Shown: piece after piece, positions 7,853 through 14,709 of the stretch
How the letters are laid out: each line of letters starts with the position of its first letter
Position numbering within the stretch: the first letter of the stretch is position 1
NCBI RefSeq assembly: GCF_003991425.1
Contig: NZ_CP034346.1
Coordinates: 1,711,501-1,775,500, forward strand
Direction: 5' to 3'
Length of the DNA stretch: 64,000 nucleotides
Source of the DNA: Paenibacillus lutimineralis
GTDB lineage: Bacteria; Bacillota; Bacilli; Paenibacillales; Paenibacillaceae
The notes under the pieces: model-generated
What the model was told of the DNA's origin: nothing
Databases searched by the model: none
What the model saw: the letters and a program-made list of their open reading frames with translations, nothing else
Program-made: the position numbers and the translations under genes

Positions 7853-8970
7853 TGGCAGAGCTGCCGCTTTTTTTACAAGAGCAGACAGAAGATGAGATTA
7901 TGCAGCGTATGCTGGAACGAGTGCCCGCGGATATTGATAAATCCGAGGGTTCTTTTATTTGGGACTCGCAGGCGCCGGTAGCATTTATGTTGGCCGATGC
8001 GGCTGTCTGGGGGCAACAGGTGCTGCAGCGCGGTTTTGCAAGTACGACCTATGGAGAGTACCTGGATCTGCGGGTCGCAGAGCATGGTCTTACCCGGCGT
8101 GCCGCGGTTGCGGCGATAGGCAAGGTGATGTTCTCGGGGACACCGGGAACGATTGTCCCGACCGGGACAGTTGTGGCAACTCCCGCAGATGAGATTACAG
8201 ATGAGGCATCTATTGAGTACAAGACGTTGGAAGCCGTAAACTTAGGGCCGGATGGGACTGGTGTTGTTCCTATCAAGGCGCTGGTCGCTGGCCGAAGCGG
8301 CAATGTTCCGGCGAGTGTTATTAACGTCATGTCAACGTCGATCAGCGGGATCACGGCAGTGATCAACCCGAATGAAACATCGGGCGGTACGGACATTGAG
8401 TCCGATGAATTGCTGCTAGAACGGTTCTATGCCCAGGTTCGCAACCAAGGAACAAGCGGAAATAAAGCCCAATATATGAAATGGGCCGGAGAAGTCGCTG
8501 GTGTTGGCGGCGTTCAGGTGATTCCTTTATGGAAAGGACCAGGTACAGTTGGGATTTATTTGCTCGATACCGATAAACGTGCGGCAAATGCGGAAATTGT
8601 TGCCGCTGCGCAGAAGCATATTGATCCGACCATGGACGGCCAGGGAGAAGGTGTTGCTCCTGCGGGGCCTGTGGTCACAGTCATGGGTGTGCAAGAGGTC
8701 CCCATTGAAATTTCGGTGCAATTGACACTCGCAGCAGGGTCAACGATGGAAGAAGTCAGGGGTTATATCGAGGATGGAGTGCGTGCTTATTTGAAGCAGC
8801 TAGCTTTTACGGATACTTTGGTTCGTTATACGCGTGTTGCTGCCGTACTGCTGGATCTTCCATCCATTGTGGATTATACGAACCTGACCGTTAACGGCAA
8901 GGATAACGCAAATATCGAAATTTCATCGGGGCAGGTCGCCGTTCTGGGGACGGTGAATGTTTATGAGTAG
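7852..8970 (+). CDS. xkdT: Baseplate J/gp47 family protein, XkdT
   Basis: A 372-residue baseplate J-like protein that builds the wedge linking the central hub to the fibre-bearing periphery. Family hallmarks are the N-terminal DEIMQRMLERVPADIDKSEG followed by FIWDSQAPVAF, the central ASVINVMSTSISGITAVINP then GGTDIESDELLLERF, and a C-terminal domain ending in GQVAVLGTVNVYE. Length and position before XkdU match PBSX. It overlaps XkdU by eight bases. Confidence 0.93.
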   Translation: MAELPLFLQEQTEDEIMQRMLERVPADIDKSEGSFIWDSQAPVAFMLADAAVWGQQVLQRGFASTTYGEYLDLRVAEHGLTRRAAVAAIGKVMFSGTPGTIVPTGTVVATPADEITDEASIEYKTLEAVNLGPDGTGVVPIKALVAGRSGNVPASVINVMSTSISGITAVINPNETSGGTDIESDELLLERFYAQVRNQGTSGNKAQYMKWAGEVAGVGGVQVIPLWKGPGTVGIYLLDTDKRAANAEIVAAAQKHIDPTMDGQGEGVAPAGPVVTVMGVQEVPIEISVQLTLAAGSTMEEVRGYIEDGVRAYLKQLAFTDTLVRYTRVAAVLLDLPSIVDYTNLTVNGKDNANIEISSGQVAVLGTVNVYE

Positions 8971-9550
8971 CTTTCAGCATTTTCAAATGACAAGCCCTAA
9001 GGGACGAGAAATGTTCTCTTATTTACCGGGGTACTATGAGAGCTCCCGGGTTATGCAGTCTGATATGAACGCTAAAGGCGCAGAACTGGATGAGTTCTAT
9101 AAAGCGTTGGATGAGACGCTGGAACAGTTCTTTGTACGGACGGCTACCTGGGGGGTGGATCGTTGGGAGCAAGAACTCGGATTGACCACGGAGTTGGCTA
9201 AGCCAATTGAGCAGCGCCGTGCGCTGGTCGAATCCAAGCTGCGCGGGGCTGGGCAATTCTCCGGACGGCTCGTGAAGAACGTGGCCGAAGCTTACGATGG
9301 CGGAACCGTTGATGTATCATTTCAGCCTGCCAAGTGGAGCTTCACGATTAAGTTCGTGGATACGATCGGCGTGCCTCCTAACCTGGATGATCTGAAGATG
9401 GTCATCGAAGAGATTAAGCCGGCGCATTTGAAGGTGGAGTATGAATTCAGCTACTTATTGCTTAGAGACATTCATGGGGTGATAACGCTCAACCAAATGG
9501 AGCAGATACCATTAAGTAAATTTGCAGGAGGTGGTCCGGTTGGCCAGTAA
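8963..9550 (+). CDS. xkdU: XkdU-like tail protein (DUF2313)
   Basis: A 195-residue protein of the XkdU/YqcA family (DUF2313, gpI-like), which sits between baseplate wedge and tail fibre genes. It contains MFSYLPGYYESSRVMQSDMN and WGVDRWEQELGL, the typical N-terminal signature. I preferred the ATG at 8963, six bases after GGTGA, over the ATG at 8957. The C-terminus (LNQMEQIPLSKFAGGG) runs over the ribosome site and TTG start of the fibre gene. Confidence 0.86.
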   Translation: MSSFQHFQMTSPKGREMFSYLPGYYESSRVMQSDMNAKGAELDEFYKALDETLEQFFVRTATWGVDRWEQELGLTTELAKPIEQRRALVESKLRGAGQFSGRLVKNVAEAYDGGTVDVSFQPAKWSFTIKFVDTIGVPPNLDDLKMVIEEIKPAHLKVEYEFSYLLLRDIHGVITLNQMEQIPLSKFAGGGPVGQ

Positions 9551-10790
9551 TACACCTAATCTTAATTTATTGAAAAAAGACCCTGCGACCGATGGGGACG
9601 ATACATTTAATATAAAGACCATGCTTAATGACAACTGGGACAAGATCGATGCAGCCATGGGCCAGGTTGATATCCCCGATGCTACGCTAACTGTCAAAGG
9701 TAAGGTGCAGCTCTCCAGTGCAACAGACAGTGCAGCCGAAGATCGGGCGGCAACACCGAAGGCGGTTAAAGACGCTGCTCTTCAGGCGAAGTCCTACACC
9801 GATCAACAGATTAGTTTGGTCACGGAGACAGGCATTCCGAAGCTGGTCAGCTACCCACTGCTAGTGACGGCCACAGCCGATAATCAAAAGGTTTTCGAGA
9901 TTCCGCTTGATCTATTCGATGCGAACACAGACACCTTGCTCGTAGCGATCAATCGTGCAGTCTTGGACGCTACTCAGTACACAGTCACCAATACCGTTCT
10001 CGATGGAGCTGGGAAGGTAACGCAGCGGGCAAAGCTTAACCTTCTGTCTGGCGTGGCCGCTGCGTCAGAGGTGACAATGGTAGTTTTGAAAAATGTTCCG
10101 ATTGGCTCGGATGGTGCGATCAATGGAGCAGTGCTTGCTACAGGCAGCGTACCAATCAATCGGGTGGACGGCTTGCAGCAGCAACTCGACCTGGCTTTTC
10201 AAGCTGGCAATGAGCGAAAAAAGGAAGTCGTGGACGCGCTCATTGCCTTGGGAGTATCGGCGTCCACAGTGGATAGTTGGGATACTTTGATTGGCAAAAT
10301 ATCAACGATCATCCGGGCCACCGGGAATGCAGTCGCTTCGGATGTACGTGCGGGGATGACCTTTAGTAATGCGAGTGGAAATAACCTGATCGGTACGATG
10401 CCAAAGTTCAGCCCAGGCGACCATGAAATTTATAGAGATGGAGGACGCGCCGCCAGCCAGCCTCACATGGTAAAGCTTTATACCGTAGAAGTATCGGGCA
10501 TACAGACAAGTATCCTTCGGGTAAGCATGGTGGATCTAGGAGCCTACTCCGAAAAAACCATCGCCCATGGTCAAATCTATGTGAATGGTCTGCCACGGGG
10601 AATCCTAAGGTCCGTTCCTGGAGGGTACTACAAAAAAGCGACCTTTGTCGAAGATATCACCTGTCAGGATCAGGACACCATAGAGCTTTGGGTGAGATCT
10701 GAAATGGTGGTGCCGGGCCCTACAGAGACTGTGTCTGCAGATTTAAAACTGAGTATAGACGTGCCTGCGACGAAGTATATTTATGTTTAA
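9540..10790 (+). CDS. Tail fibre protein, XkdV position
   Basis: A 416-residue fibre-like protein. The TTG start lies eight bases after AGGAGG inside the end of XkdU. The N-terminus (NTPNLNLLKKDPATDGDDTFNI, interrupted here for length) is the widespread baseplate-attachment end of Gram-positive tail fibres. It is followed by the KVQLSSATDSAAEDRAATPK phage tail-collar/repeat segment. A middle stretch, EVVDALIALGVSAST then WDTLIGKISTII, is a repeat common in Paenibacillus fibres. The C-terminal 150 residues are beta-rich and probably form the receptor-binding tip. The host receptor is unknown. Confidence 0.8.
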   Translation: MASNTPNLNLLKKDPATDGDDTFNIKTMLNDNWDKIDAAMGQVDIPDATLTVKGKVQLSSATDSAAEDRAATPKAVKDAALQAKSYTDQQISLVTETGIPKLVSYPLLVTATADNQKVFEIPLDLFDANTDTLLVAINRAVLDATQYTVTNTVLDGAGKVTQRAKLNLLSGVAAASEVTMVVLKNVPIGSDGAINGAVLATGSVPINRVDGLQQQLDLAFQAGNERKKEVVDALIALGVSASTVDSWDTLIGKISTIIRATGNAVASDVRAGMTFSNASGNNLIGTMPKFSPGDHEIYRDGGRAASQPHMVKLYTVEVSGIQTSILRVSMVDLGAYSEKTIAHGQIYVNGLPRGILRSVPGGYYKKATFVEDITCQDQDTIELWVRSEMVVPGPTETVSADLKLSIDVPATKYIYV

Positions 10791-10824
10791 TTACGAAGGA
10801 TGGAGATAAAGGAGTCTGGCTCTA

Positions 10825-11070
10825 ATGAGAAAGAAATTCGAATATAAGACCCTGCAAGAACGGGAAGCGCTTATGAAAGAGCATGCGGATTGGTATTTCG
10901 TGGAGGAACACAATCTGATCGATGGCAACTTTTTAATTTTCACGGATACGATCGAAGAGCCGCTGACGTATATAAGCATCCCCAAGGCAGAGTACTACGC
11001 GATGAAGCAATCCGACATCGAAATTAAGCAGGCGATTGCCGAATTAACCAAGTTGATAGCATCGTCATAG
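10825..11070 (+). CDS. Small phage protein with XkdW-like C-terminus, unknown role
   Basis: An 81-residue protein between two fibre genes, with an ATG after AAAGGAG. Its last 20 residues (SDIEIKQAIAELTKLIASS) closely match the end of the larger protein at 11769-12173 (SDIENKQAIAELTMMIA), so the two share a helical tail, possibly a coiled coil used for oligomerisation. The N-terminal 60 residues are charged and unrelated by eye. I do not recognise a function. Position suggests a fibre-associated or fibre-assembly protein. Confidence 0.6.
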   Translation: MRKKFEYKTLQEREALMKEHADWYFVEEHNLIDGNFLIFTDTIEEPLTYISIPKAEYYAMKQSDIEIKQAIAELTKLIASS

Positions 11071-11087
11071 AAGGGATGGAAAGACCT

Positions 11088-11753
11088 ATGGCAAAGGGAA
11101 TCACGTTACAAGAGATGGACAAGGAAATGGCCGATAGACTGGTGATCAAGGACGGCGCCGGACGAGCTAAAGTTGCTGCTCCTTCAGTAGCGGACGACAT
11201 CGCGCTCAAAAGCACAGTTGATAATGCTGTCGGAACTCTATCAAGCCTGCTTACAACGGACAAGAGCAATGTGGTAAAGGCAATCAATGAGCTTTTTACA
11301 AATGTCAGTAATGGGAAGGATGCGGTCGCTGCCGCTATTACTGGCAAAGGGGTACCAGCATCAGGCAGCGATACAATTGCGCAACTTGCGGCTAAGATCG
11401 GTCAGATTGTGACAGGAAAGAAGTTTGCGTCTGGGGTGAAATATGAACCAAACCTTCCTACTGGGTACGAGCTAGTCGTTACCGGGCTAGACTTTAACCC
11501 ATCTGTAGTGTTTGTCAGTTGTATTTCTACTAATCCGAACACGGCATACTCGACCTTCATGCTATTTCTAGTTTCCCAAGAGTACAGTAGAAGCGCCTAT
11601 CCGTTAACGGGCTTAAGAGTTATTTATGATGACTCGTTTTCTGCACTCAGGGGTGATACCGGGTCTGTCGGAGTCGGAGGGTTCAGTGCAAAATTCGGGC
11701 TTTCATCTTATCCTACCTACGGGTATAACGTTACTTGGTATGCGTATGAGTAA
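11088..11753 (+). CDS. Second tail fibre-like protein
   Basis: A 221-residue fibre-like protein. Residues 1-80 are helical; residues 75-105 carry the fibre repeat GKDAVAAAITGKGVPASGSD plus TIAQLAAKIGQI, also present in variant form in the first fibre. The C-terminal 110 residues are rich in Ser, Tyr, Gly and Phe and beta-like, suggesting a receptor-binding domain. The start is uncertain: the ATG at 11088 was chosen, and the ATG at 11076 abuts GAAGGG directly. Two fibre genes in a row could broaden host range, but that is inference. Confidence 0.68.
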   Translation: MAKGITLQEMDKEMADRLVIKDGAGRAKVAAPSVADDIALKSTVDNAVGTLSSLLTTDKSNVVKAINELFTNVSNGKDAVAAAITGKGVPASGSDTIAQLAAKIGQIVTGKKFASGVKYEPNLPTGYELVVTGLDFNPSVVFVSCISTNPNTAYSTFMLFLVSQEYSRSAYPLTGLRVIYDDSFSALRGDTGSVGVGGFSAKFGLSSYPTYGYNVTWYAYE

Positions 11754-11768
11754 GAAAGGAGAATATTA

Positions 11769-12173
11769 ATGGAGATTGGAAGAAAGGTATACTTTGACAC
11801 GGCAACAGGAGAAGTGCTAGTTGACACAGGAGAGCGTTCGGGCTTTGTACGCGAAACCACGCAAGAAGAAGACTTTGCAGCATATCAGGCGCTTACTGAG
11901 CGAGTGCAGGAGACTGTCGGCTGCTTGCAGCTAGAGTACGGACAATATTCACGGGACTTTGCAGAGTGTAACGGCTACCGCGTTAACCCAGATACGTTAG
12001 AACTAGAGTTTAGTTATCCAGACCCAAGCGAGACGGAGCCGACCGAGCCAGTATATCGTAAACCGTTAAGTGTCGAGGTAGACGAATTGAAGGCATCCGA
12101 CATTGAGAACAAGCAAGCCATCGCAGAACTTACTATGATGATCGCAGCCCCTATGGGAGGTGGTGGACGGTGA
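11769..12173 (+). CDS. XkdW-like phage protein
   Basis: A 134-residue protein after the second fibre gene. It opens with a short beta motif (KVYFDTATGEVLVDTGERSG), has a charged middle, and ends in a helix DELKASDIENKQAIAELTMM followed by a Gly-rich end. The position and shape match XkdW-type proteins found after fibre genes in PBSX-like elements. The C-terminal helix is shared with the 81-residue protein encoded between the fibres. The ATG follows AAAGGAG. The stop overlaps the GTG of the next small gene. Confidence 0.62.
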   Translation: MEIGRKVYFDTATGEVLVDTGERSGFVRETTQEEDFAAYQALTERVQETVGCLQLEYGQYSRDFAECNGYRVNPDTLELEFSYPDPSETEPTEPVYRKPLSVEVDELKASDIENKQAIAELTMMIAAPMGGGGR

Positions 12174-12310
12174 TATTTACAAACGAAAGCGGTTTGGCTA
12201 AGATCTGGGCCAGCCTAGTCATGGCTGGAACATATTCACTCGACCAAGTACCAACACTGTATAATCTTAAAGCAGCCGTAAGTGAAGTTATCAACGAAAC
12301 ATCAGCCTAA
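12170..12310 (+). CDS. Small phage protein, CD1375/XkdX type
   Basis: A 46-residue protein starting at a GTG that overlaps the upstream stop (GTGA), with GGAGGTGG as ribosome site. It contains the segment AKIWASLVMAGTYSLDQVP, which matches the short CD1375/XkdX-type proteins that regularly follow fibre genes in Gram-positive phages. Two hairpins follow its stop at once, so it probably closes the tail transcription block before the lysis genes. Function unknown. Confidence 0.68.
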   Translation: MIFTNESGLAKIWASLVMAGTYSLDQVPTLYNLKAAVSEVINETSA

Positions 12311-12342
12311 AGCACGCCCAAACATATGGGCGTGCTATTTTT
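12311..12342 (+). terminator. Terminator-like hairpin after the tail block
   Basis: AGCACGCCCA and TGGGCGTGCT form a GC-rich stem with a short loop followed by ATTTTT. It lies directly after the small CD1375-type gene and could separate tail from lysis expression or simply attenuate it. Confidence 0.7.
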
Positions 12343-12369
12343 ATGCCCCCGATCCGGGGGCATTTCTTT
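12343..12369 (+). terminator. Second hairpin, tandem with the first
   Basis: ATGCCCCCGATCCGGGGGCAT is a perfect stem with a short loop followed by TTCTTTT. It lies back to back with the preceding hairpin and just upstream of the XhlA ribosome site. Confidence 0.65.
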
Positions 12370-12386
12370 TGAAAGGGGGAAGGGGG

Positions 12387-12647
12387 ATGGACGGGGTGCA
12401 AACTGAGGTGCTACAGCGGATTACGAGAGTGGAGACGAAGGTGGACAATATGGACGATAAGCTGGATCGGGCGATTGCGGCCAATGAGACGGCGGTAGAG
12501 GCGCTATCCTCAGCGCGGTCAGCACACCATCGATTGGACAAGATTGAAGATGCTCAGAAGTGGCTCTGGCGCACCATTACGGCGTCGATCATTACGATTG
12601 TCGTCGGGGCTATTTTAACGGTGATTAAGTTGCAGGGCGGGGCTTGA
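12387..12647 (+). CDS. xhlA: Hemolysin XhlA family lysis protein
   Basis: An 86-residue protein with the XhlA layout: an N-terminal amphipathic coiled coil (LQRITRVETKVDNMDDKLDR) and one C-terminal membrane helix (TITASIITIVVGAILTVIKL). In PBSX, XhlA acts with the holin XhlB to let the endolysin cross the membrane. The ATG after AAGGGGGAAGGGGG is clear. A longer in-frame reading upstream runs through the hairpins and is not credible. The lysozyme gene follows. Confidence 0.88.
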   Translation: MDGVQTEVLQRITRVETKVDNMDDKLDRAIAANETAVEALSSARSAHHRLDKIEDAQKWLWRTITASIITIVVGAILTVIKLQGGA

Positions 12648-12702
12648 GTACAAGCCAATTGGCTATAACCTAGCATATTTTACAGTAAAGGAAGTGATAG
12701 CG

Positions 12703-13611
12703 ATGCAGGCGAGAAAACAAGGCAATGCTCAAGGTATTGACGTCTCCCATTGGCAGGGCAAGATCGATTGGACGAAGGTAGCGGCGAGCGGAATATCATT
12801 CGCTTTTATCAAAGCCACACAGAACAGCGTGGATGCGAAGTTTATCGAAAATGCCCGAGGAGCAAAGGCTGCAGGTTTGATGATCGGTGCCTATCATTAT
12901 TTGGATAATTCCGTGATGACAGAAGCCGCGGCGAAATCGGCAGCACAAGTGTTCTACAATGCGATCCAGTCGGCAGGAGTAAAATTCGATCTTCCCCCGA
13001 TACTAGATTATGAATCGAAATCCGGAAGTTTAAGCACGGCGGGAACTACTGTGGTTGCGAAGGCTTTTCTGAATGAAATCGGACGATTGACTGGCGTTAC
13101 ACCGATGCTATATACCTATCCGGCGTTCATTGGCAACTTCAGTGGTTTAAGCCAATATCCGCTCTGGATAGCACGATACAGCACGCAAACCCCTGTTGAC
13201 GCATCCGGTTGGACTCGCTGGACGTTCTGGCAATATAGCGACGGTCAAAGTGGTGGAACACTGCCTAATGGTTCGAGAATCGTGGGCGGGATTAATGGAC
13301 AGGTAGATTTGAATGAATTCGACGGAACCGAGGCGAAGCTGAGGAATAAATACGGTTCTAAGAAGGAGGAGCCGAAAGTGAGCGAGCGCGATGTGAAACA
13401 AGTCAGCGATTGGGCTGCAAAAGACTGGGCGGAAGCCAAGGCGAATGGTTATTTCGATGGAACGAGACCCGGAGCAGCAATAACGAGAGAAGAGACAGCA
13501 ATCGTGATCAATAGATTAAGAGCGAATTTCCTCAAGCTGATTGCAGGTAGTTCGGCAAGAATTAGTGATCTGGAAGAAAGATTGAAACGGATCGAGCAAG
13601 GAGGTCAATAA
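12703..13611 (+). CDS. Phage endolysin, GH25 lysozyme
   Basis: A 302-residue peptidoglycan hydrolase. Residues 10-205 are a GH25 (Chalaropsis-type) muramidase: GIDVSHWQGKIDW holds the first active-site Asp, PPILDYES the catalytic Asp/Glu pair, and WTFWQYSDG the late conserved block. The C-terminal 80 residues (VSERDVKQVSDWAAKDWAEA and TREETAIVINRLR) form a helical region that may bind the wall or promote oligomers. No signal peptide is visible, consistent with holin-dependent release. I chose the ATG at 12703, after AAGGAAGTGAT. Confidence 0.92.
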   Translation: MQARKQGNAQGIDVSHWQGKIDWTKVAASGISFAFIKATQNSVDAKFIENARGAKAAGLMIGAYHYLDNSVMTEAAAKSAAQVFYNAIQSAGVKFDLPPILDYESKSGSLSTAGTTVVAKAFLNEIGRLTGVTPMLYTYPAFIGNFSGLSQYPLWIARYSTQTPVDASGWTRWTFWQYSDGQSGGTLPNGSRIVGGINGQVDLNEFDGTEAKLRNKYGSKKEEPKVSERDVKQVSDWAAKDWAEAKANGYFDGTRPGAAITREETAIVINRLRANFLKLIAGSSARISDLEERLKRIEQGGQ

Positions 13612-13612
13612 T

Positions 13613-13834
13613 ATGATCAAGAAAAGATGGCGCAACTACGCGTTATGGGTGAGTATCGTATCCCAAGTCCTGCTCCTCCTTCAACTTCTTGGACATCTGA
13701 CAGGGCTGTTCGACTTAACCGATGTGATGAAGCAGGATATTTTGGCTATTACGGATGTAATCCTTGGCCTCCTGGCTACTCTGGGCATTATCTCTAACCC
13801 GACCAAGCCCAATAGTGGCGGATATAATCTATAA
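13613..13834 (+). CDS. Phage holin, phi-LC3 family
   Basis: A 73-residue membrane protein with two hydrophobic helices (WVSIVSQVLLLLQLLGHLTG and DVILGLLATLGIISNP) joined by a short acidic loop. The ending ISNPTKPNSGG is a hallmark of phi-LC3/XhlB-type holins. It would form lesions releasing the lysozyme encoded just upstream. The ATG follows AAGGAGG. A strong terminator follows, closing the phage block. Confidence 0.9.
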   Translation: MIKKRWRNYALWVSIVSQVLLLLQLLGHLTGLFDLTDVMKQDILAITDVILGLLATLGIISNPTKPNSGGYNL

Positions 13835-13890
13835 TCCCTCTATCAGTTTCATAACAACCGGAGAGGACTGAATCAATTGAATACTAGATT

Positions 13891-13938
13891 AAGAAATCGC
13901 CCGTTCGGTCCTGCGATCGGAGGGCGATTTCTTTGTTC
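13891..13938. terminator. Terminator closing the lysis cassette, possibly bidirectional
   Basis: AAGAAATCGCCC pairs with GGGCGATTTCTT, flanked by an A-rich run on the left and T-rich on the right. It ends the phage transcript and also lies directly after the stop of the opposite-strand small membrane gene, so it could serve both. Confidence 0.85.
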
Positions 13939-13940
13939 CT

Positions 13941-14051
13941 TTATTTAATCAACATGAACATTACATAGCAGCAAGCCAGCAAAATACCGAACAGACAGAT
14001 CCATAATACTGCTCTTCCCCAACCCCGGAATCCATTCTTCGATTTAGGCAT
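13941..14051 (-). CDS. 36-residue single-span membrane protein, unknown
   Basis: A short gene opposite to the lysis cassette and sharing its terminator. The product starts MPKSKNGFRGWGRAV (basic and cytoplasmic), then one hydrophobic helix LWICLFGILLACCYVMFMLI with two adjacent cysteines, and a final Lys. The ribosome site AAAGGGG lies 10 bases before the ATG. I recognise no family. Its position next to phage lysis genes suggests a phage moron or small membrane toxin or regulator, but nothing in the sequence proves this. Confidence 0.5.
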   Translation of the reverse strand: MPKSKNGFRGWGRAVLWICLFGILLACCYVMFMLIK

Positions 14052-14202
14052 GACATGATGTCCCCTTTCTCGCGTACTTGACCAAACTTTCTCTCTAATT
14101 ATTATGTCTGGTTTATAGGGGGCACAGTCATCGTCATATTATTTTCAGATTTCCGCCTCCTGTACTTTCACTGAGATATTCAAATTGCCCTGCACTTCAT
14201 TT

Positions 14203-14338
14203 CTAACGAAACGTGGTATCGCTATTGGTTTACATAAGTGGTTCCAAAGCCTAGTTTCTCCAAAATAACGATATGGTGTTTCGTTAGATTTTATTTGGTG
14301 CTGTTTTTACGAAAATAGCGATCTGTAGTTTCGTTAGA
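14203..14338. repeat. Extragenic repeat cluster, CTAACG(A/G)AAC family, three units
   Basis: Three units of about 26 bp: 14203-14228 forward (CTAACGAAACGTGGTATCGC), 14261-14288 reversed and 14313-14338 reversed (both ending GTTTCGTTAG). The units have a variable middle and an AATAGCG/AATAACG end. The same family occurs at 40003-40189 with CTAACGGAAC. Forward and reverse units could fold into a large hairpin. No coding potential is visible in this stretch. Confidence 0.65.
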
Positions 14339-14394
14339 GACCTCGATAGATTCTTTGCGGCAGCTATATTCATCCCAAAGATGCTCTTTCCTTA

Positions 14395-14451
14395 ATGTTC
14401 ATGTTCGGCATGTTCATTCTGGCGCTTCTTACCTACATGAAAAATAAATAG
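14395..14451 (+). pseudogene. Holin-like type I toxin relic (Hol_Tox/TxpA-like)
   Basis: The reading LSLMFMFGMFILALLTYMKNK-stop is the diagnostic core of the small holin-like toxins common in Bacillus and Paenibacillus, usually silenced by an overlapping antisense RNA. The frame stays open upstream (KDALSL) to a TAG, but the expected N-terminal ATG and ribosome site are absent, leaving only an internal ATG at 14395. The downstream sequence keeps the usual conserved tail of such loci with a strong hairpin. I read it as a decayed toxin gene; use of a non-standard start cannot be excluded. Confidence 0.6.
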
Positions 14452-14565
14452 ACCGCCCTCGCCAAGGAAACGGTCTAACTCGACCTCAACTTTAGCGGCC
14501 GGCTGCTCTTTATGCAGTTATTGTACGTGGAGTCGTGTTCGCGCACGGCTCCTTACTATTTTAAC
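14451..14565. ncRNA. 3' region of the toxin locus, probable antisense RNA overlap and terminator
   Basis: The region after the toxin stop (GACCGCCCTCGCCAAGG..., then CGACCTCAACTTTAGCGG and GGCTGCTCTTTATGCAG) matches the conserved 3' part I associate with Hol_Tox-type loci, where toxin mRNA and antitoxin RNA converge. A stem GGAGTCGTG / CACGGCTCC (14529-14552) followed by TTACTATTTT looks like the toxin terminator. Exact RNA ends cannot be seen from sequence. Confidence 0.45.
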
Positions 14566-14625
14566 TTAGTATAGCTCATTTCATAACGCACTTTGAGGGA
14601 TATTACTTCAAAAAGTTTCTCCATA

Positions 14626-14686
14626 AACATTATAACGTTATATTTACTATTTGCTCATTCCGTGCTATCTTAAACATTATAATGTT
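14626..14686 (+). promoter_or_regulatory. Two GntR-type operators and a -10 box before the aminosugar-acid operon
   Basis: AACATTATAACGTT (14626-14639) and the perfect palindrome AACATTATAATGTT (14673-14686) lie 47 bp apart upstream of the amidohydrolase. The second contains TATAAT at 14678-14683, a good -10 box, so a bound repressor would block the promoter. The GntR/UTRA regulator ending the operon is the likely ligand-responsive factor. The -35 box is weak. Confidence 0.65.
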
Positions 14687-14709
14687 CTATACGAAATGTG
14701 GTGAGAGGG

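Noticed and set aside
14606-14621. A further MITE end (TTCAAAAAGTTTCTCC)
   Set aside because: Only about ten bases match, without the flanking element sequence. Likely chance.
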